A DNA stretch of 64,000 nt, from the NCBI RefSeq assembly GCF_005490985.1, contig NZ_CP027869.1, positions 992,001-1,056,000 on the forward strand, given 5' to 3'. Positions 25,127 through 34,307 of this stretch are shown here, one piece after another (positions within the stretch are counted from its first letter, which is position 1; each line of letters starts with the position of its first letter). The notes below the pieces were generated by a model. That model made no database searches. It saw nothing but the letters and a program-made list of their open reading frames with translations, and was not told the DNA's origin. This DNA comes from Curtobacterium sp. SGAir0471. Lineage in GTDB: Bacteria > Actinomycetota > Actinomycetes > Actinomycetales > Microbacteriaceae. Both the position numbers and the translations under genes were made by a program.

Positions 25127-25955
25127 ACGCGAGGGGATCGAGCGCATCCGCCGTGATCGGCGGGCGTGCGCGGGCGAGTGCTCGGCGGAGCGACCCGACA
25201 CCGGCGAAGGCGAAACGGTGCGCGACCTCGTGCTCGTCCGCGCCGTCGAGGAGCGCCTGTCTGACCTGTAGCGAGCGGTACCAGCGTCGGAGCTCGTCCG
25301 GGGTCCGGCCCGTGCTCTCGCGGAACCGACGCTCGGCCGTACGACGAGAGCACCGCATCGTCGCCGACACGACGTCGCCGGTCGTCCGACTCGGCTCGGC
25401 CGCGAACAACGTGTCGATGCACCGCGCGATGCTGCCGTCCGCGAGAAACGGCGGCTGCTCGTCGCGCAGCACCGTCAGCACGATCGTGCGCGCCAGTGCG
25501 TCGCGGTGCGCGGACGCTCGACGGGCAGCGGTCAGGGAGTCGAGGTGCCCGAGGGTGCGGAGCACGTCGTCCGACAGCGCGTCGCGGGGCCGGGTGCGCA
25601 GGACGTCCGGCAGGTCGAGTGCCTCCGCAGCGAGGGTGCCGAAGCGTGCGGTGCCGAGGTGGACGCCCGTCGCGTCGAAGGGGTCGGTCGGCGAGCCGTC
25701 GGGTGGCTCGTGGCGGTCCGGGCTCGTGCCGATCGCGATCGGGGCCGCGGCGCGCACGAGCAGGGCGCTGCCGGCGCGGACCACCTCGTGGTCGGGCCCT
25801 GACCACACCCACACGGTCGTCGCCCGCGATGCGACCCACACGTACCCGTCGCTGGGCCCGAGGTCGAGGGTCCAGTCCGGCGTCGCGGAGACGATCGCGC
25901 GGCCGTCCCGGACATCGAGTCCGACCGTGTCGAGCAGGCAGGCGAGCGCATCCAC
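25122..25955 (-). CDS. AraC-family transcriptional regulator
   Basis: 277 residues. The N-terminal half is a cupin-like sensing domain (LDLGPSDGYVWVASRATTVWV, AGSALLVRAAAPIAIG). The C-terminal 100 residues are the two-helix-turn-helix AraC domain, including CSRRTAERRFRESTGRTPDELRRW and VAHRFAFAGVGSLRRALARA. Ligand unknown; the target may be the divergent two-component operon. GTG 25955 is the start; 143 bases separate it from the histidine kinase. The last bases of the gene are shared with a REP-like palindrome. Confidence 0.87.
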   Translation of the reverse strand: MDALACLLDTVGLDVRDGRAIVSATPDWTLDLGPSDGYVWVASRATTVWVWSGPDHEVVRAGSALLVRAAAPIAIGTSPDRHEPPDGSPTDPFDATGVHLGTARFGTLAAEALDLPDVLRTRPRDALSDDVLRTLGHLDSLTAARRASAHRDALARTIVLTVLRDEQPPFLADGSIARCIDTLFAAEPSRTTGDVVSATMRCSRRTAERRFRESTGRTPDELRRWYRSLQVRQALLDGADEHEVAHRFAFAGVGSLRRALARARPPITADALDPLAS

Positions 25956-26098
25956 GAGGCCACCGTGTCACCTCCGGGGTCGCCTTCGGGACAGCGCCGG
26001 AGGAACTGTGGAGGGCGATCGGGGGTGGGGACAACCCCACCCCCGATCCGGGAGACGGCAGGATGGGACGCGGGGACGGGCTCCGAGAGGCTGGACCC

Positions 26099-27667
26099 AT
26101 GACCGACACCGACCGCCTCGACCAGGCCCAGACCGTCCCGCTGGACGACCACGCCGCCGATCGCGCACAGACCGTCCCGCTCGACGGTGCCGTGCCCCAG
26201 GGAGCCACGAAGCCGATGCCCGAGCAGCCCCGCACGCCCGCCTCCGGCCCGTCAGGGGCGTCGTCGGGCTGGAGCGCCACGCCGACGCCGGGCGCACCGG
26301 CGACGGGCGCGCCCGCGGCGGGCGCGCCGACGAGCGGCGGCACGGGCTCCGGCATGACCGCCGGCCGGTTCTACCGCGAGGCCTGGCGCCGCCTGCCGCG
26401 CGACTTCGGGTACATGGCGCTGACGGCCGTGCTCCTCTGCACGCTCTACGCGGCGTTCCCCGCGGCGCTGTTCGGACGGGGTCTGCGGGACCTGTTCAAC
26501 CCGTTCGTGCTCCTCATGTTCTTCATCGCGCTGTTCGTGGCGCGGTGGCTCGGCCAGTTCGAGAAGCTCCGCATCGGGTGGGCCGACCCCCGGCCGATCC
26601 GCCCCGTGGACTGGACGCCCCGGTGGCAGCAGAACTGGTGGACGCGCACCGGGTCCGCGGTGGCGAACCCGCACTACTGGCTGTACCTGCTGCACGCCGC
26701 CGTGGTCTACCCGCTCGCGTCCCTGGTGACCGTGGGTGCCGGCGTCGTGCTCCTCGCCGGGTTCGCCTGGCCGTTCGTCGTCGCGGTCGCGTGGGGCTTC
26801 CTCGGCGTGGGCGGCATGTACCTGCCCAGTTCCGACAGCGGCGCACTGCTCGCGATCGGACTCCTCGGCCTGCTGTCGATGGCCGCGTCGGTGGCGCTCC
26901 TGCCGCTCTGGGCGCGCGGTGCCGTCCTCGCGCACTACTGGATCGACCTCGGCCTGCTCGGCGGCTTCCGTGCCGAGCAGCTCGAGCAGCGCGTCGCCGG
27001 GCTGCAGGCATCCCGTGCCGGTGCCGTGACCGCCGAGGGCCAGGCGCTCCGCCAGATCGAGCGCGACCTGCACGACGGCCCGCAGCAGCGCCTCGTGCGC
27101 CTGCGGATGGACCTCGCGGCCGCCGAACGCGCCCTCGACCGCGACCCGGAGAAGGCGAAGCAGCTGATCGGCGAGGCGACCGAGCACGCCCAGGACGCCC
27201 TCGACGAACTGCGGGCCCTGTCCCGGGGCTTCGCACCGCCGATCCTGCTCGACCGCGGTCTCGTCGCCGCGCTCGAGGCCCTGGTCGCCCGCACGCCGAT
27301 CCCCGTCGGGCTCGACGTCCGCCTGCCCGAGGGACTCGAGCTCGCGACCGAGATCCAGCGCAACGTGTACTTCACCGTGAGCGAGCTGCTGACGAACACC
27401 ACGAAGCACGCCGGTGCCTCGACGGCCGGCGTGTACCTCGGCCTCATCGTCGACGCCTCGGGACTCTGGTACCTGACGGTCAGCGTCACCGACGACGGCC
27501 GCGGCGGCGCACGACCGCAGGAGGGCCACGGCATCGAGGGCCTGATGGGCCGCATGCGTGCCCTGGACGGCGAACTCGTCGTGAACAGCCCCGAGGGCGG
27601 GCCGACCGAGGCCACCGCCCGGATCCCGCTCGGCGCCCTGAACGGCGTCCCCGTCGCCCGCGGGTGA
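26099..27667 (+). CDS. Two-component sensor histidine kinase (NarL-partner type)
   Basis: 522 residues. A long hydrophilic N-terminal stretch (1-90) with repeated QTVPLD and Gly/Ala/Pro runs is followed by four or five membrane helices (about 105-275, including MALTAVLLCTLYAAF). The dimerisation and phosphorylation motif IERDLHDGPQQRLVRLRMDL puts the His near residue 324 and the ATPase domain follows (N box LTNTTKHA, DDGRGG). This layout is that of NarL/LuxR-linked kinases. ATG 26099 is the first in-frame start after the divergent AraC gene. Signal unknown. The cognate regulator follows 60 bases later. Confidence 0.9.
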   Translation: MTDTDRLDQAQTVPLDDHAADRAQTVPLDGAVPQGATKPMPEQPRTPASGPSGASSGWSATPTPGAPATGAPAAGAPTSGGTGSGMTAGRFYREAWRRLPRDFGYMALTAVLLCTLYAAFPAALFGRGLRDLFNPFVLLMFFIALFVARWLGQFEKLRIGWADPRPIRPVDWTPRWQQNWWTRTGSAVANPHYWLYLLHAAVVYPLASLVTVGAGVVLLAGFAWPFVVAVAWGFLGVGGMYLPSSDSGALLAIGLLGLLSMAASVALLPLWARGAVLAHYWIDLGLLGGFRAEQLEQRVAGLQASRAGAVTAEGQALRQIERDLHDGPQQRLVRLRMDLAAAERALDRDPEKAKQLIGEATEHAQDALDELRALSRGFAPPILLDRGLVAALEALVARTPIPVGLDVRLPEGLELATEIQRNVYFTVSELLTNTTKHAGASTAGVYLGLIVDASGLWYLTVSVTDDGRGGARPQEGHGIEGLMGRMRALDGELVVNSPEGGPTEATARIPLGALNGVPVARG

Positions 27668-27674
27668 CGACACC

Positions 27675-27712
27675 GGGAGCGGTCGGACGCCCCGTCCGGC
27701 GCGACCGCTCCC
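27675..27712. terminator. Hairpin between kinase and response regulator
   Basis: GGGAGCGGTCG pairs with CGACCGCTCCC across a 16-base loop. The regulator's own TAGGCT box begins two bases after it, so the two genes may be transcribed partly separately. Confidence 0.7.
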
Positions 27713-27727
27713 ACTAGGCTGGTCGGC

Positions 27728-28390
27728 ATGAGCGACGGCCCGGGTGCAGCACGCATCCGGGCCGTCGTCGTCGACGACGCCGTGCTCCTGCGCGAGGGGC
27801 TCGCCCGCGTGCTCGACGAGGCCGGCATCGACGTCGTCGGCCAGTACGCCGACGCCGACTCGTTCCTCGCCACGCTGCCGCACCACGCCCCGGACGTGGT
27901 CGTGATGGACGTCCGGATGCCGCCGACCTTCACCGACGAGGGCGTCCGCGCCGCCGTCGAGACCCGCCGCGTCGCACCCTGCACCGGGGTCCTGCTGCTG
28001 TCGCAGTACGTCGAGGCCACGTACGCCGAGGACGTCCTGGCCGCCGGGGCGACGGGCATCGGGTACCTGCTCAAGGACCGCGTGACCCGGCTCGAGGAGA
28101 TCGACGACGCCGTCCGCCGCATCGCCGCCGGCGGCACCGTGCTCGACCCCGAGGTCGTCACGCAGCTGATGGGCCGTCGTCGGGACCCGCTCGCCGCCCT
28201 GACGCCCCGCGAGCGCGAGGTCCTCGGGCTGATGGCCGAGGGCCGCACGAACGCCGCGATCGCCCGCGCGCTCGTGATCGGCACCGGTGCGGTCGAGAAG
28301 CACGTGTCGAGCATCTTCGGCAAGCTCGCCCTCGAGGACACCGGCGAGGACCACCGCCGTGTCCTCGCCGTGCTCGCCTACCTCGGCTGA
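27728..28390 (+). CDS. NarL/LuxR-type response regulator
   Basis: 220 residues. Receiver domain at 8-130 (RAVVVDDAVLLREGL; phospho-acceptor Asp near 61 in VVMDVRMPP; conserved Lys in YLLKDRV) and a LuxR helix-turn-helix at about 158-210 (LTPREREVLGLMAEGRTNAA). ATG 27728 has TAGGCT seven bases upstream (leaderless). It is the natural partner of the kinase at 26099. Confidence 0.94.
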   Translation: MSDGPGAARIRAVVVDDAVLLREGLARVLDEAGIDVVGQYADADSFLATLPHHAPDVVVMDVRMPPTFTDEGVRAAVETRRVAPCTGVLLLSQYVEATYAEDVLAAGATGIGYLLKDRVTRLEEIDDAVRRIAAGGTVLDPEVVTQLMGRRRDPLAALTPREREVLGLMAEGRTNAAIARALVIGTGAVEKHVSSIFGKLALEDTGEDHRRVLAVLAYLG

Positions 28391-28416
28391 CGACGAGCGC
28401 ACGTGGCGACCACATC

Positions 28417-29304
28417 GTGACCCGGGTCCCCGCGCCGCTCCTGGCGCTCACCGCGATGCTCTCCGTGCAGATCGGCGCCGCGCTCGCGAAGACCCGCTTC
28501 GACGAGGTCGGGTCCGTCGGCGCCGCCGCGCTCCGGCTCGTCATCGGCGCGCTCGTCCTCGTGCTCGTCGTCCGCCCGCGCGTCCGGCACTGGACCCGTG
28601 CGCAGTGGACGGCCGCGGTGCTGCTCGGCCTGGCGCTCGGCGGGATGAACGTCTTCATCTACGTGGCCTTCGCCAGCATCCCGATCGGGGTCGCCGTGAC
28701 GATCGAGTTCCTCGGGCCGCTCGCCCTGTCGCTCGCGCACACCCGCCGCTGGCGGGACGTGACCTGGGCGGCTCTCGCGCTCGCCGGGGTCGTCCTGCTC
28801 GGTGTCGGTCCGGCCGCGGTCACCGCCGTCGGGGGCGTCGTCGCCGCGATCGCCGCCGCCGCGTGCTGGGCGGGCTACATCGTCATGAACCGACGCGTCG
28901 GCGCGGCGATCCCCGGGGTCGACGGGCTCGCGGTGTCGATGGTCGTCGCGATGCTCGTGTCCCTGCCGACCGGGCTGCGTCCGGCGGTCGCGGGCGTGGC
29001 GCAGGACCCGTCGCTGCTGCTCGTGTTCGCGGGCGTCGCCCTGCTGTCGACCGTGCTGCCCTACGCCCTCGAGATGCTCGCCCTCCGTCGGATGCCGACG
29101 CGGGTGTTCGGGGTGCTGCAGAGCCTCGGTCCGGCGATCGCGGCCCTCGCGGGCCTGGTGGTCCTGCACGAGGGGCTGGCGACGCAGGAGGTCGTCGCCC
29201 TCGCGTGCGTGAGCGTCGCGAGCATCGGGGTCACCCTGTCGGCGCGACGCGGTCGCGCGCGACCGGATGCGGGTCGGACGGGAGGCGCGGGGCAGGTTCC
29301 CTGA
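28417..29304 (+). CDS. EamA/RhtA-like transporter
   Basis: 295 residues with ten hydrophobic helices in two repeated halves, the drug/metabolite transporter fold. The segments GSVGAAALRLVIGALVLV and FASIPIGVAVTIEFLGPLA are those of the RhtA branch, exporters of homoserine and threonine; specificity here is inferred only. GTG 28417 starts 26 bases after the response regulator. The last residues (DAGRTGGAGQVP) are encoded by a copy of the dispersed GGACGGGAGGC element, which suggests that an element has replaced or extended the C-terminus. Confidence 0.85.
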   Translation: MTRVPAPLLALTAMLSVQIGAALAKTRFDEVGSVGAAALRLVIGALVLVLVVRPRVRHWTRAQWTAAVLLGLALGGMNVFIYVAFASIPIGVAVTIEFLGPLALSLAHTRRWRDVTWAALALAGVVLLGVGPAAVTAVGGVVAAIAAAACWAGYIVMNRRVGAAIPGVDGLAVSMVVAMLVSLPTGLRPAVAGVAQDPSLLLVFAGVALLSTVLPYALEMLALRRMPTRVFGVLQSLGPAIAALAGLVVLHEGLATQEVVALACVSVASIGVTLSARRGRARPDAGRTGGAGQVP

Positions 29305-29340
29305 CGTCGGGGACGTCCGTCGTGCCTCCCGGCCGGCCGC

Positions 29341-29493
29341 CTACTCGGCGCGCAGGAAGTCTGCGTACGTGGGTTCGGTCTGCACACCCGACAACAGGGC
29401 CGGGTCGTTGACCCGACGCTCGACGTAGGCCGCGATGACCTCCGGCGGGGTGAGCACGTGGGCGACCCAGGACGGCACCTCGTTCTTCTTCAT
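29341..29493 (-). CDS. Small protein of unknown function (50 aa)
   Basis: 50 residues, MKKNEVPSWVAHVLTPPEVI then AAYVERRVNDPALLSG and a Glu-ending tail. It is preceded by one of the strongest ribosome sites in the window (GGAAGGAGGCACG just before ATG 29493), which argues it is really translated. No family known. The leader word AGGAGGCAC is shared with the small genes at 5592 and 63063. Confidence 0.6.
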   Translation of the reverse strand: MKKNEVPSWVAHVLTPPEVIAAYVERRVNDPALLSGVQTEPTYADFLRAE

Positions 29494-29606
29494 CGTGCCT
29501 CCTTCCATCGGGTCGTGTCTTCGGGTCGTGGCAGGCGAACTTCTCGATGATCGAGTAGTTCGTCGAACCGGCGTGTGGGGAACGATCCTCGGGATCGGGC
29601 TGGAAG

Positions 29607-29930
29607 TCAATGCGGTGCGTTCCCCGGATGCCGATCTGCGCGGTCGGCCCGCAGCGTGCGGTGCTTCACGGCGGACCGCCAGACCCAGGCATCGGCCTGC
29701 TGACCGAACTGCGCCCACTCGACGAGCACGGCGTCACGGGTCCAGCTCTTCGCGAAGCCCTTCACGCGGATGTGGAACGTGGGGAACTGGACCCAGGCCC
29801 ACACGGGGGCGGGTGTGACGGCGTGGCAGACGTCGGGCCCGCGGGCGTCCTCGGACAGGGAGTACGCGCGCGGGCGTTCGACCTCCGGGTGTTCCGGGGG
29901 CTGCCACCGGTTCTCGCGACGCCGTCCCAC
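29607..29930 (-). CDS. Uncharacterised protein (107 aa)
   Basis: 107 residues from GTG 29930. The core WAWVQFPTFHIRVKGFAKSW and AVLVEWAQFGQQADAWVW, rich in aromatic residues, looks like a compact beta domain; the first 30 residues and the Arg/His-rich tail look unstructured. I do not know the family. Good codon use and absence of a better frame support it, but the start is uncertain. Confidence 0.55.
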   Translation of the reverse strand: MGRRRENRWQPPEHPEVERPRAYSLSEDARGPDVCHAVTPAPVWAWVQFPTFHIRVKGFAKSWTRDAVLVEWAQFGQQADAWVWRSAVKHRTLRADRADRHPGNAPH

Positions 29931-29978
29931 GGCGCTATTCGAACGTGTGTTCGAACCGTCGTCAAGTCCGGCGTGCAG

Positions 29979-31037
29979 TCAGTGCGCCCGGCGGCCCCGC
30001 GGTGGGCGTGTCGAGACTCGCCCGGTGGAGTCGCGCACGCTGAGCGTCAGTGCGGGTCCGGGGCGTGACGGCAGCACCGCGCCGACGTCGATCTGCTCGC
30101 GCAGGAGCACGGCCGCGCGCTGCCCGAGCTCGACGGTGTCGCGGGTCAGGGACGTGATCGTCGGCCGCACCAACCGGACCATCGCCGAGTCGTCGAACGA
30201 CACCAGCGACACCGCGCCGGGGACCGCGACGCCCATCTCGCTCGCGACGCCGAGGCCCGCGACGGCCAGCACGTCGTTGTCGTACACGATCGCGGTCGGC
30301 CGGTCGGGCCCCGACAGGAGCGTCCGTGTCGCGCGGGCGCCGGCCTCGGCGGAGTAGTCCGTCGGGACGGTGATCGGCTGCTCGAGCCCCTCGGCCTCGG
30401 TGAAGGTCCGGACGCGGGCGGTGCGCATCGCCGTGTGCTCGAACTCGGGTGGCCCGGCCACGTGGGCGAGCCGCCGGTGACCGAGCGCGTGCAGGTAGCG
30501 CAGGACGGTCTCCGTGGCGTCGGAGTCGTCGATCCAGACGCTCGGTGCCGTTCCCTCCGGTGACGGGTGGGACCCGACGATGACGGCCGGCATCCCGAGC
30601 TCGGCGAGCAGGGACAGTCGGTCGTCGTGCCGACGCGGGTCGATCACGACGACGCCGTCGACCCGGTGCCCGCGCCACCAGTCCCGGTAGGTCTGCAGTT
30701 CCTCCTCGGCATCGCGCGCCACGAGCAGGGTCATGCCGACGTGCGTGCCTGCGAGGCCGAGCTGGATGCCGGAGATCAGGTCACCGAAGAACGACTCCGT
30801 GCCGAGGGTCCGTGCCGGTCGGTTCAGCACGAACCCGATCGAGCCCGCCCGGGCGCCGCCGAGGGCGCGTGCCGCGGTGTGCGGTTGCCAGTCGAGCTCG
30901 CGGGCGATCTCCTGGATCCGTCGACGGGTCTCGGGGGAGACCCCCGGTCGGTCGTTGAGCGCGAACGACACCGCGCTGATGGAGACCCCGGCGCGTGCGG
31001 CGATGTCGGCGATGGTCGTCCGACGGTGTGGTTGCAC
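29979..31037 (-). CDS. LacI-family repressor of the N-glycan operon
   Basis: 352 residues: N-terminal helix-turn-helix (TTIADIAARAGVSISAVSFALN, residues 7-28) with hinge helix (HTAARALGG) and a periplasmic-binding-protein-like ligand domain. It is divergent from and adjacent to the ABC transporter/glycosidase operon. GTG 31037 follows a TATAGT box by seven bases (leaderless), and that box lies inside an imperfect palindrome at 31045-31060, so the repressor probably controls both its own gene and the operon, with a mannose-containing oligosaccharide as the likely inducer. Confidence 0.9.
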   Translation of the reverse strand: MQPHRRTTIADIAARAGVSISAVSFALNDRPGVSPETRRRIQEIARELDWQPHTAARALGGARAGSIGFVLNRPARTLGTESFFGDLISGIQLGLAGTHVGMTLLVARDAEEELQTYRDWWRGHRVDGVVVIDPRRHDDRLSLLAELGMPAVIVGSHPSPEGTAPSVWIDDSDATETVLRYLHALGHRRLAHVAGPPEFEHTAMRTARVRTFTEAEGLEQPITVPTDYSAEAGARATRTLLSGPDRPTAIVYDNDVLAVAGLGVASEMGVAVPGAVSLVSFDDSAMVRLVRPTITSLTRDTVELGQRAAVLLREQIDVGAVLPSRPGPALTLSVRDSTGRVSTRPPRGRRAH

Positions 31038-31044
31038 GGGGTTG

Positions 31045-31060
31045 ACTATAACGCTTTAGT
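31045..31060. promoter_or_regulatory. Candidate LacI-family operator
   Basis: ACTATAACGCTTTAGT, an imperfect inverted repeat centred on CG (31052-31053) as LacI-family sites are. It is one of the few AT-rich spots in the window. Its left part is the TATAGT -10 of the lacI gene on the minus strand, and a TTGACT word (31042-31047) could be the -35 for the plus-strand operon. Confidence 0.6.
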
Positions 31061-31141
31061 CCAGCACAGTGGCACGCAACCCCGGTTGCAGCACACGTCA
31101 GCTGAACCGCTTGAGCAGGATGACGAAGGAGTCACAACGCC

Positions 31142-32437
31142 ATGAGGACCACACCACGACCGACGAGGGGCCGCGCGGCAGCGCTGCTCGCGACCGCAGC
31201 TGCCACCGCCCTCGTCCTGACCGGCTGCTCGAGCGGCAGCAGCGGCGCGACCGGCGGGGGGAACGGCAAGGTCGAGGGCACCATCACCCTGCAGACCTGG
31301 GCGCTCACGCCGACCTACACGGACTACCTGCAGGGCGTCATCGACGGCTTCGAGAAGGAGCACCCGGACGCGAAGGTGAAGCTGCAGGACCAGCCGGGCG
31401 ACGGCTACGCGGACAAGGTGCTCAGCCAGGCGTCGTCGAACTCGCTGCCCGACGTGATCAACCTGCCGCCGGACATCGCCCTGCCGCTCGCGAAGCGCGG
31501 GTTCCTGCAGGACGTGTCGAAGGACGACAGCGGGCTCGCGAAGACGTACGTCGCCGGCGCGCTCGACTCGTACAAGTACAAGGGACTCGACGGCACCTAC
31601 GGCTACCCCTGGTACCTCAACACCGACGTCGACTACTGGAACAGCGACATGTTCGCGAAGTGCGGGCTCGACGCGAACGACCCGCCGAAGACCACCGACG
31701 AGCTGTTCACGCAGGCGAAGACCATGCACGAGAACTGCCCCGACGACTACCTGATGAGCCGGAAGCCCGGCCTCGGCGACTTCACCCTCGCCGGCGTGAA
31801 GGTGCTCAACGCCGACGGCACGGAGTTCACCTTCGCCGACTCGTCGAAGGCCGCCGACCTGATCGACCGCTACAAGACCGCCTACCAGGACGGCTACATG
31901 CCCTCGAACGTCCTGAACAGCGACTACCTCGGCAACTCCACGCTCTTCACGCAGGGCAAGGTCGCCTGGACCACCGGTGGCGCCACGAGCCTCGCCGACT
32001 TCGAGAAGAACAACCCCTCCCTGAAGGGCAAGGTCACGGTCAGCCCGGCGCTGGACACCCCGCCGCTCTACGTGCAGGGCCTGTCGGTGTCCAGCAAGTC
32101 GAAGCACCTCGCCACCGCCGAGGCGTTCGCGCAGTACATGACGAACGCGGAGAACCAGGAGGCGTTCGCCCACCAGGTGAACATCTTCCCGTCGACCGTC
32201 TCGTCGCAGTCCGACCCGTACTTCTCGAAGGACGACGGCACCGTGAACGGCAAGGCCCGCGTGCTCGCGAACGAGGCGCTCAAGGAGGCGAAGGTCCTCA
32301 ACCCGGTGGAGGCGAACTCCGCGATGACGGACTTCCTCGACCAGCAGATCGCCCTCGCCATGAAGGGGCAGGTCTCGCCGGAGAAGGCCCTGCAGACCGC
32401 GCAGGACAAGATGAACTCGCTCTTGGCCAACGGCTGA
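31142..32437 (+). CDS. Sugar ABC transporter substrate-binding lipoprotein (CUT1)
   Basis: 431 residues. Signal peptide with lipobox LVLTGC (Cys29 the lipidated residue), then a long type-I solute-binding fold with LQTWALTPTYTDYLQGVIDGF, SLPDVINLPPDIALPLAKRG and TYGYPWYLNTDVDYWN, as in CUT1 family binding proteins for oligosaccharides. A GAAGGAG ribosome site precedes ATG 31142. It is the first gene of the operon, followed by both permeases with overlapping start/stop codons. Ligand inferred from the neighbours: mannose-rich N-glycan oligosaccharide. Confidence 0.92.
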   Translation: MRTTPRPTRGRAAALLATAAATALVLTGCSSGSSGATGGGNGKVEGTITLQTWALTPTYTDYLQGVIDGFEKEHPDAKVKLQDQPGDGYADKVLSQASSNSLPDVINLPPDIALPLAKRGFLQDVSKDDSGLAKTYVAGALDSYKYKGLDGTYGYPWYLNTDVDYWNSDMFAKCGLDANDPPKTTDELFTQAKTMHENCPDDYLMSRKPGLGDFTLAGVKVLNADGTEFTFADSSKAADLIDRYKTAYQDGYMPSNVLNSDYLGNSTLFTQGKVAWTTGGATSLADFEKNNPSLKGKVTVSPALDTPPLYVQGLSVSSKSKHLATAEAFAQYMTNAENQEAFAHQVNIFPSTVSSQSDPYFSKDDGTVNGKARVLANEALKEAKVLNPVEANSAMTDFLDQQIALAMKGQVSPEKALQTAQDKMNSLLANG

Positions 32438-33315
32438 TGCGCGCCAACCGCTGGTTCACGCCCTGGCTGCTCGTCCTGCCGGCACTCGTCTGGCTCCTCG
32501 CGTTCAGCCTCTGGCCGTCGATCAACACCGTCCGGTTGTCGTTCACGAACGCCAGCCCGCTCGGGGGCGTGAGCCAGTGGGTCGGCGTCCGGAACTTCCA
32601 GACGCTGCTCGGCGACCCGCAGGTGTGGGAGGCGCTCCTCAACAGCGTCATCTACATGGCGGTCTGCCTGCCGCTGCTCACCATCGGCCCGCTGCTCATC
32701 GCCGTGCTCGTGCAGCAGAAGCTCCCCGGCATCGCGTTCTTCCGCACCGCGTACTACACGCCGGTGATCGCCAGCGCGGTGGTCGTCGGACTCATCTGGA
32801 CGTGGATCCTCGACGACCGCGGCGTCGTCAACGAGATGGCGCAGGCGCTCGGCATCGTGCAGGGCGCCGTCCCGTTCCTCACCGACCGGTGGCTGCTGCT
32901 CTTCAGCGCGATCAGCCTGACGGTCTGGAAGGGCCTCGGGTACTACATGATCATCTTCCTCGCTGCGCTCGGGAACGTCGGGAAGGACCTGCACGAGGCC
33001 GCGGCGCTCGACGGCGCCGGAGCGGTTCGTCGGTTCTGGTCGGTCACCATGCCGGGCGTGCGCGGCACCATGACACTCGTCGGGATCCTGGTGTGCGTCA
33101 GCGCGCTTCGCGTGTTCAGCGAGCTCTACATCCTCACCAACGGCACCGGCGGACCCGGCGGGCAGGACAACTCACTCGTCATGCTCATCCAGCAGTACGC
33201 CCGCGGCTTCACCGGCAACCTCGGCTACGCGTCCGCGCTCAGCCTGCTGCTCTTCGTGGTGACGCTGGTGCCGATGCTCGCCCTGGCGCGCATGAACAGC
33301 AAGGCGGACAAGTGA
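32437..33315 (+). CDS. Sugar ABC transporter permease (MalF-like)
   Basis: 292 residues, six membrane helices. The EAA loop that docks on the ATPase is EAAALDGAGAVRRFWSVTMP. Start ATG 32437 shares one base with the preceding stop (TGATG), so translation is coupled. It forms the channel with the next permease. No MsmK-type ATPase is encoded in the locus; a shared one elsewhere must energise it. Confidence 0.93.
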   Translation: MRANRWFTPWLLVLPALVWLLAFSLWPSINTVRLSFTNASPLGGVSQWVGVRNFQTLLGDPQVWEALLNSVIYMAVCLPLLTIGPLLIAVLVQQKLPGIAFFRTAYYTPVIASAVVVGLIWTWILDDRGVVNEMAQALGIVQGAVPFLTDRWLLLFSAISLTVWKGLGYYMIIFLAALGNVGKDLHEAAALDGAGAVRRFWSVTMPGVRGTMTLVGILVCVSALRVFSELYILTNGTGGPGGQDNSLVMLIQQYARGFTGNLGYASALSLLLFVVTLVPMLALARMNSKADK

Positions 33316-34307
33316 CGAACACGACCGACACCACCGAACCGGTCATCGGGGGCGCCGCCGGCGTCGCCGCACCCACACCGGACGTGACCGGCGCGACGGA
33401 CGCCGGACGGGCCTCCCGGCCGAACGGACGGGACGGACGAGACGGACGGGACGGACGCAAGCGCCGCCGCCGCGTCTGGGGCGTCATGTCCACCCGCGAG
33501 AAGGTCGTCCGGTACGTCCTGCTCGTCGTGGTCCTCTTCATCACGATCGGCCCGTTCCTCTGGCAGCTGTCCACGTCGCTCAAGGGCGCCGGCGAGGACA
33601 TCTACACCGCGAACCCGTCGTTCATCCCGACCGAGCCGACCATCGAGAACTACCTCAAGGTCGCGGCGGCCATCCCGGTGTGGCGGTACATCGGCAATTC
33701 GCTGCTCGTCGCGGCGATCGACGTGTTCGGCAACATCGTGTTCGCGACCCTCGCCGGGTTCGCCCTCGCCCGCCTGCAGTGGCGCTTCCGCAAGGTCGTG
33801 CTCGGGCTGTTCCTCGCCACCCTGGTGCTGCCGGGCGAGGCGACGATCATCAGCCAGTTCGTGACGATCAAGGACCTCGGCCTCGCCGACAACCTGGTCG
33901 GTGTCGCACTGCCCGGCATGATCGCCGCGCTCAACGTCCTGCTCATGTTCAACGCCTTCCGGCAGATCCCCGAGGAGATCGACCAGGCGGCGGTCGTCGA
34001 CGGTGCGAACGCGGTACAGCGGCTTCGCTACATCTCGCTGCCCGCCGTGCAGGGCACCATAGCCGTCATCGCGATCTTCTCCTTCATCGGCGCGTGGGAC
34101 GACTTCCTCTGGCCGCTCATCGTCCTGCAGTCGCCGGAGAACCTCACCCTGACGGTCGGGCTGCAGTACCTGCAGGGCACGTTCGCCACCGACCAACGGA
34201 TGATCGCGGCCGGCACGATGATCGCGTTCATCCCGATCGCCGTGATCTTCGCCGTCCTGCAGCGCTTCTTCTTCAAGGGCGTCGAAGAGGGCGGGGTGAA
34301 GGGCTGA
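33312..34307 (+). CDS. Sugar ABC transporter permease (MalG-like) with low-complexity N-terminus
   Basis: 331 residues from GTG 33312, which overlaps the previous stop by four bases. The first 65 residues are unusual for the family: TTDTTEPVI, then RASRPNGRDGRDGRDGRKRR, a basic repeat encoded by GACGGACGG-type DNA. The rest is a standard six-helix permease with the loop EEIDQAAVVDGANAVQRLRY. An alternative start at ATG 33486 (MSTREKVVRY) would give the usual family length. It overlaps the next gene by one base. Confidence 0.9.
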   Translation: MTNTTDTTEPVIGGAAGVAAPTPDVTGATDAGRASRPNGRDGRDGRDGRKRRRRVWGVMSTREKVVRYVLLVVVLFITIGPFLWQLSTSLKGAGEDIYTANPSFIPTEPTIENYLKVAAAIPVWRYIGNSLLVAAIDVFGNIVFATLAGFALARLQWRFRKVVLGLFLATLVLPGEATIISQFVTIKDLGLADNLVGVALPGMIAALNVLLMFNAFRQIPEEIDQAAVVDGANAVQRLRYISLPAVQGTIAVIAIFSFIGAWDDFLWPLIVLQSPENLTLTVGLQYLQGTFATDQRMIAAGTMIAFIPIAVIFAVLQRFFFKGVEEGGVKG

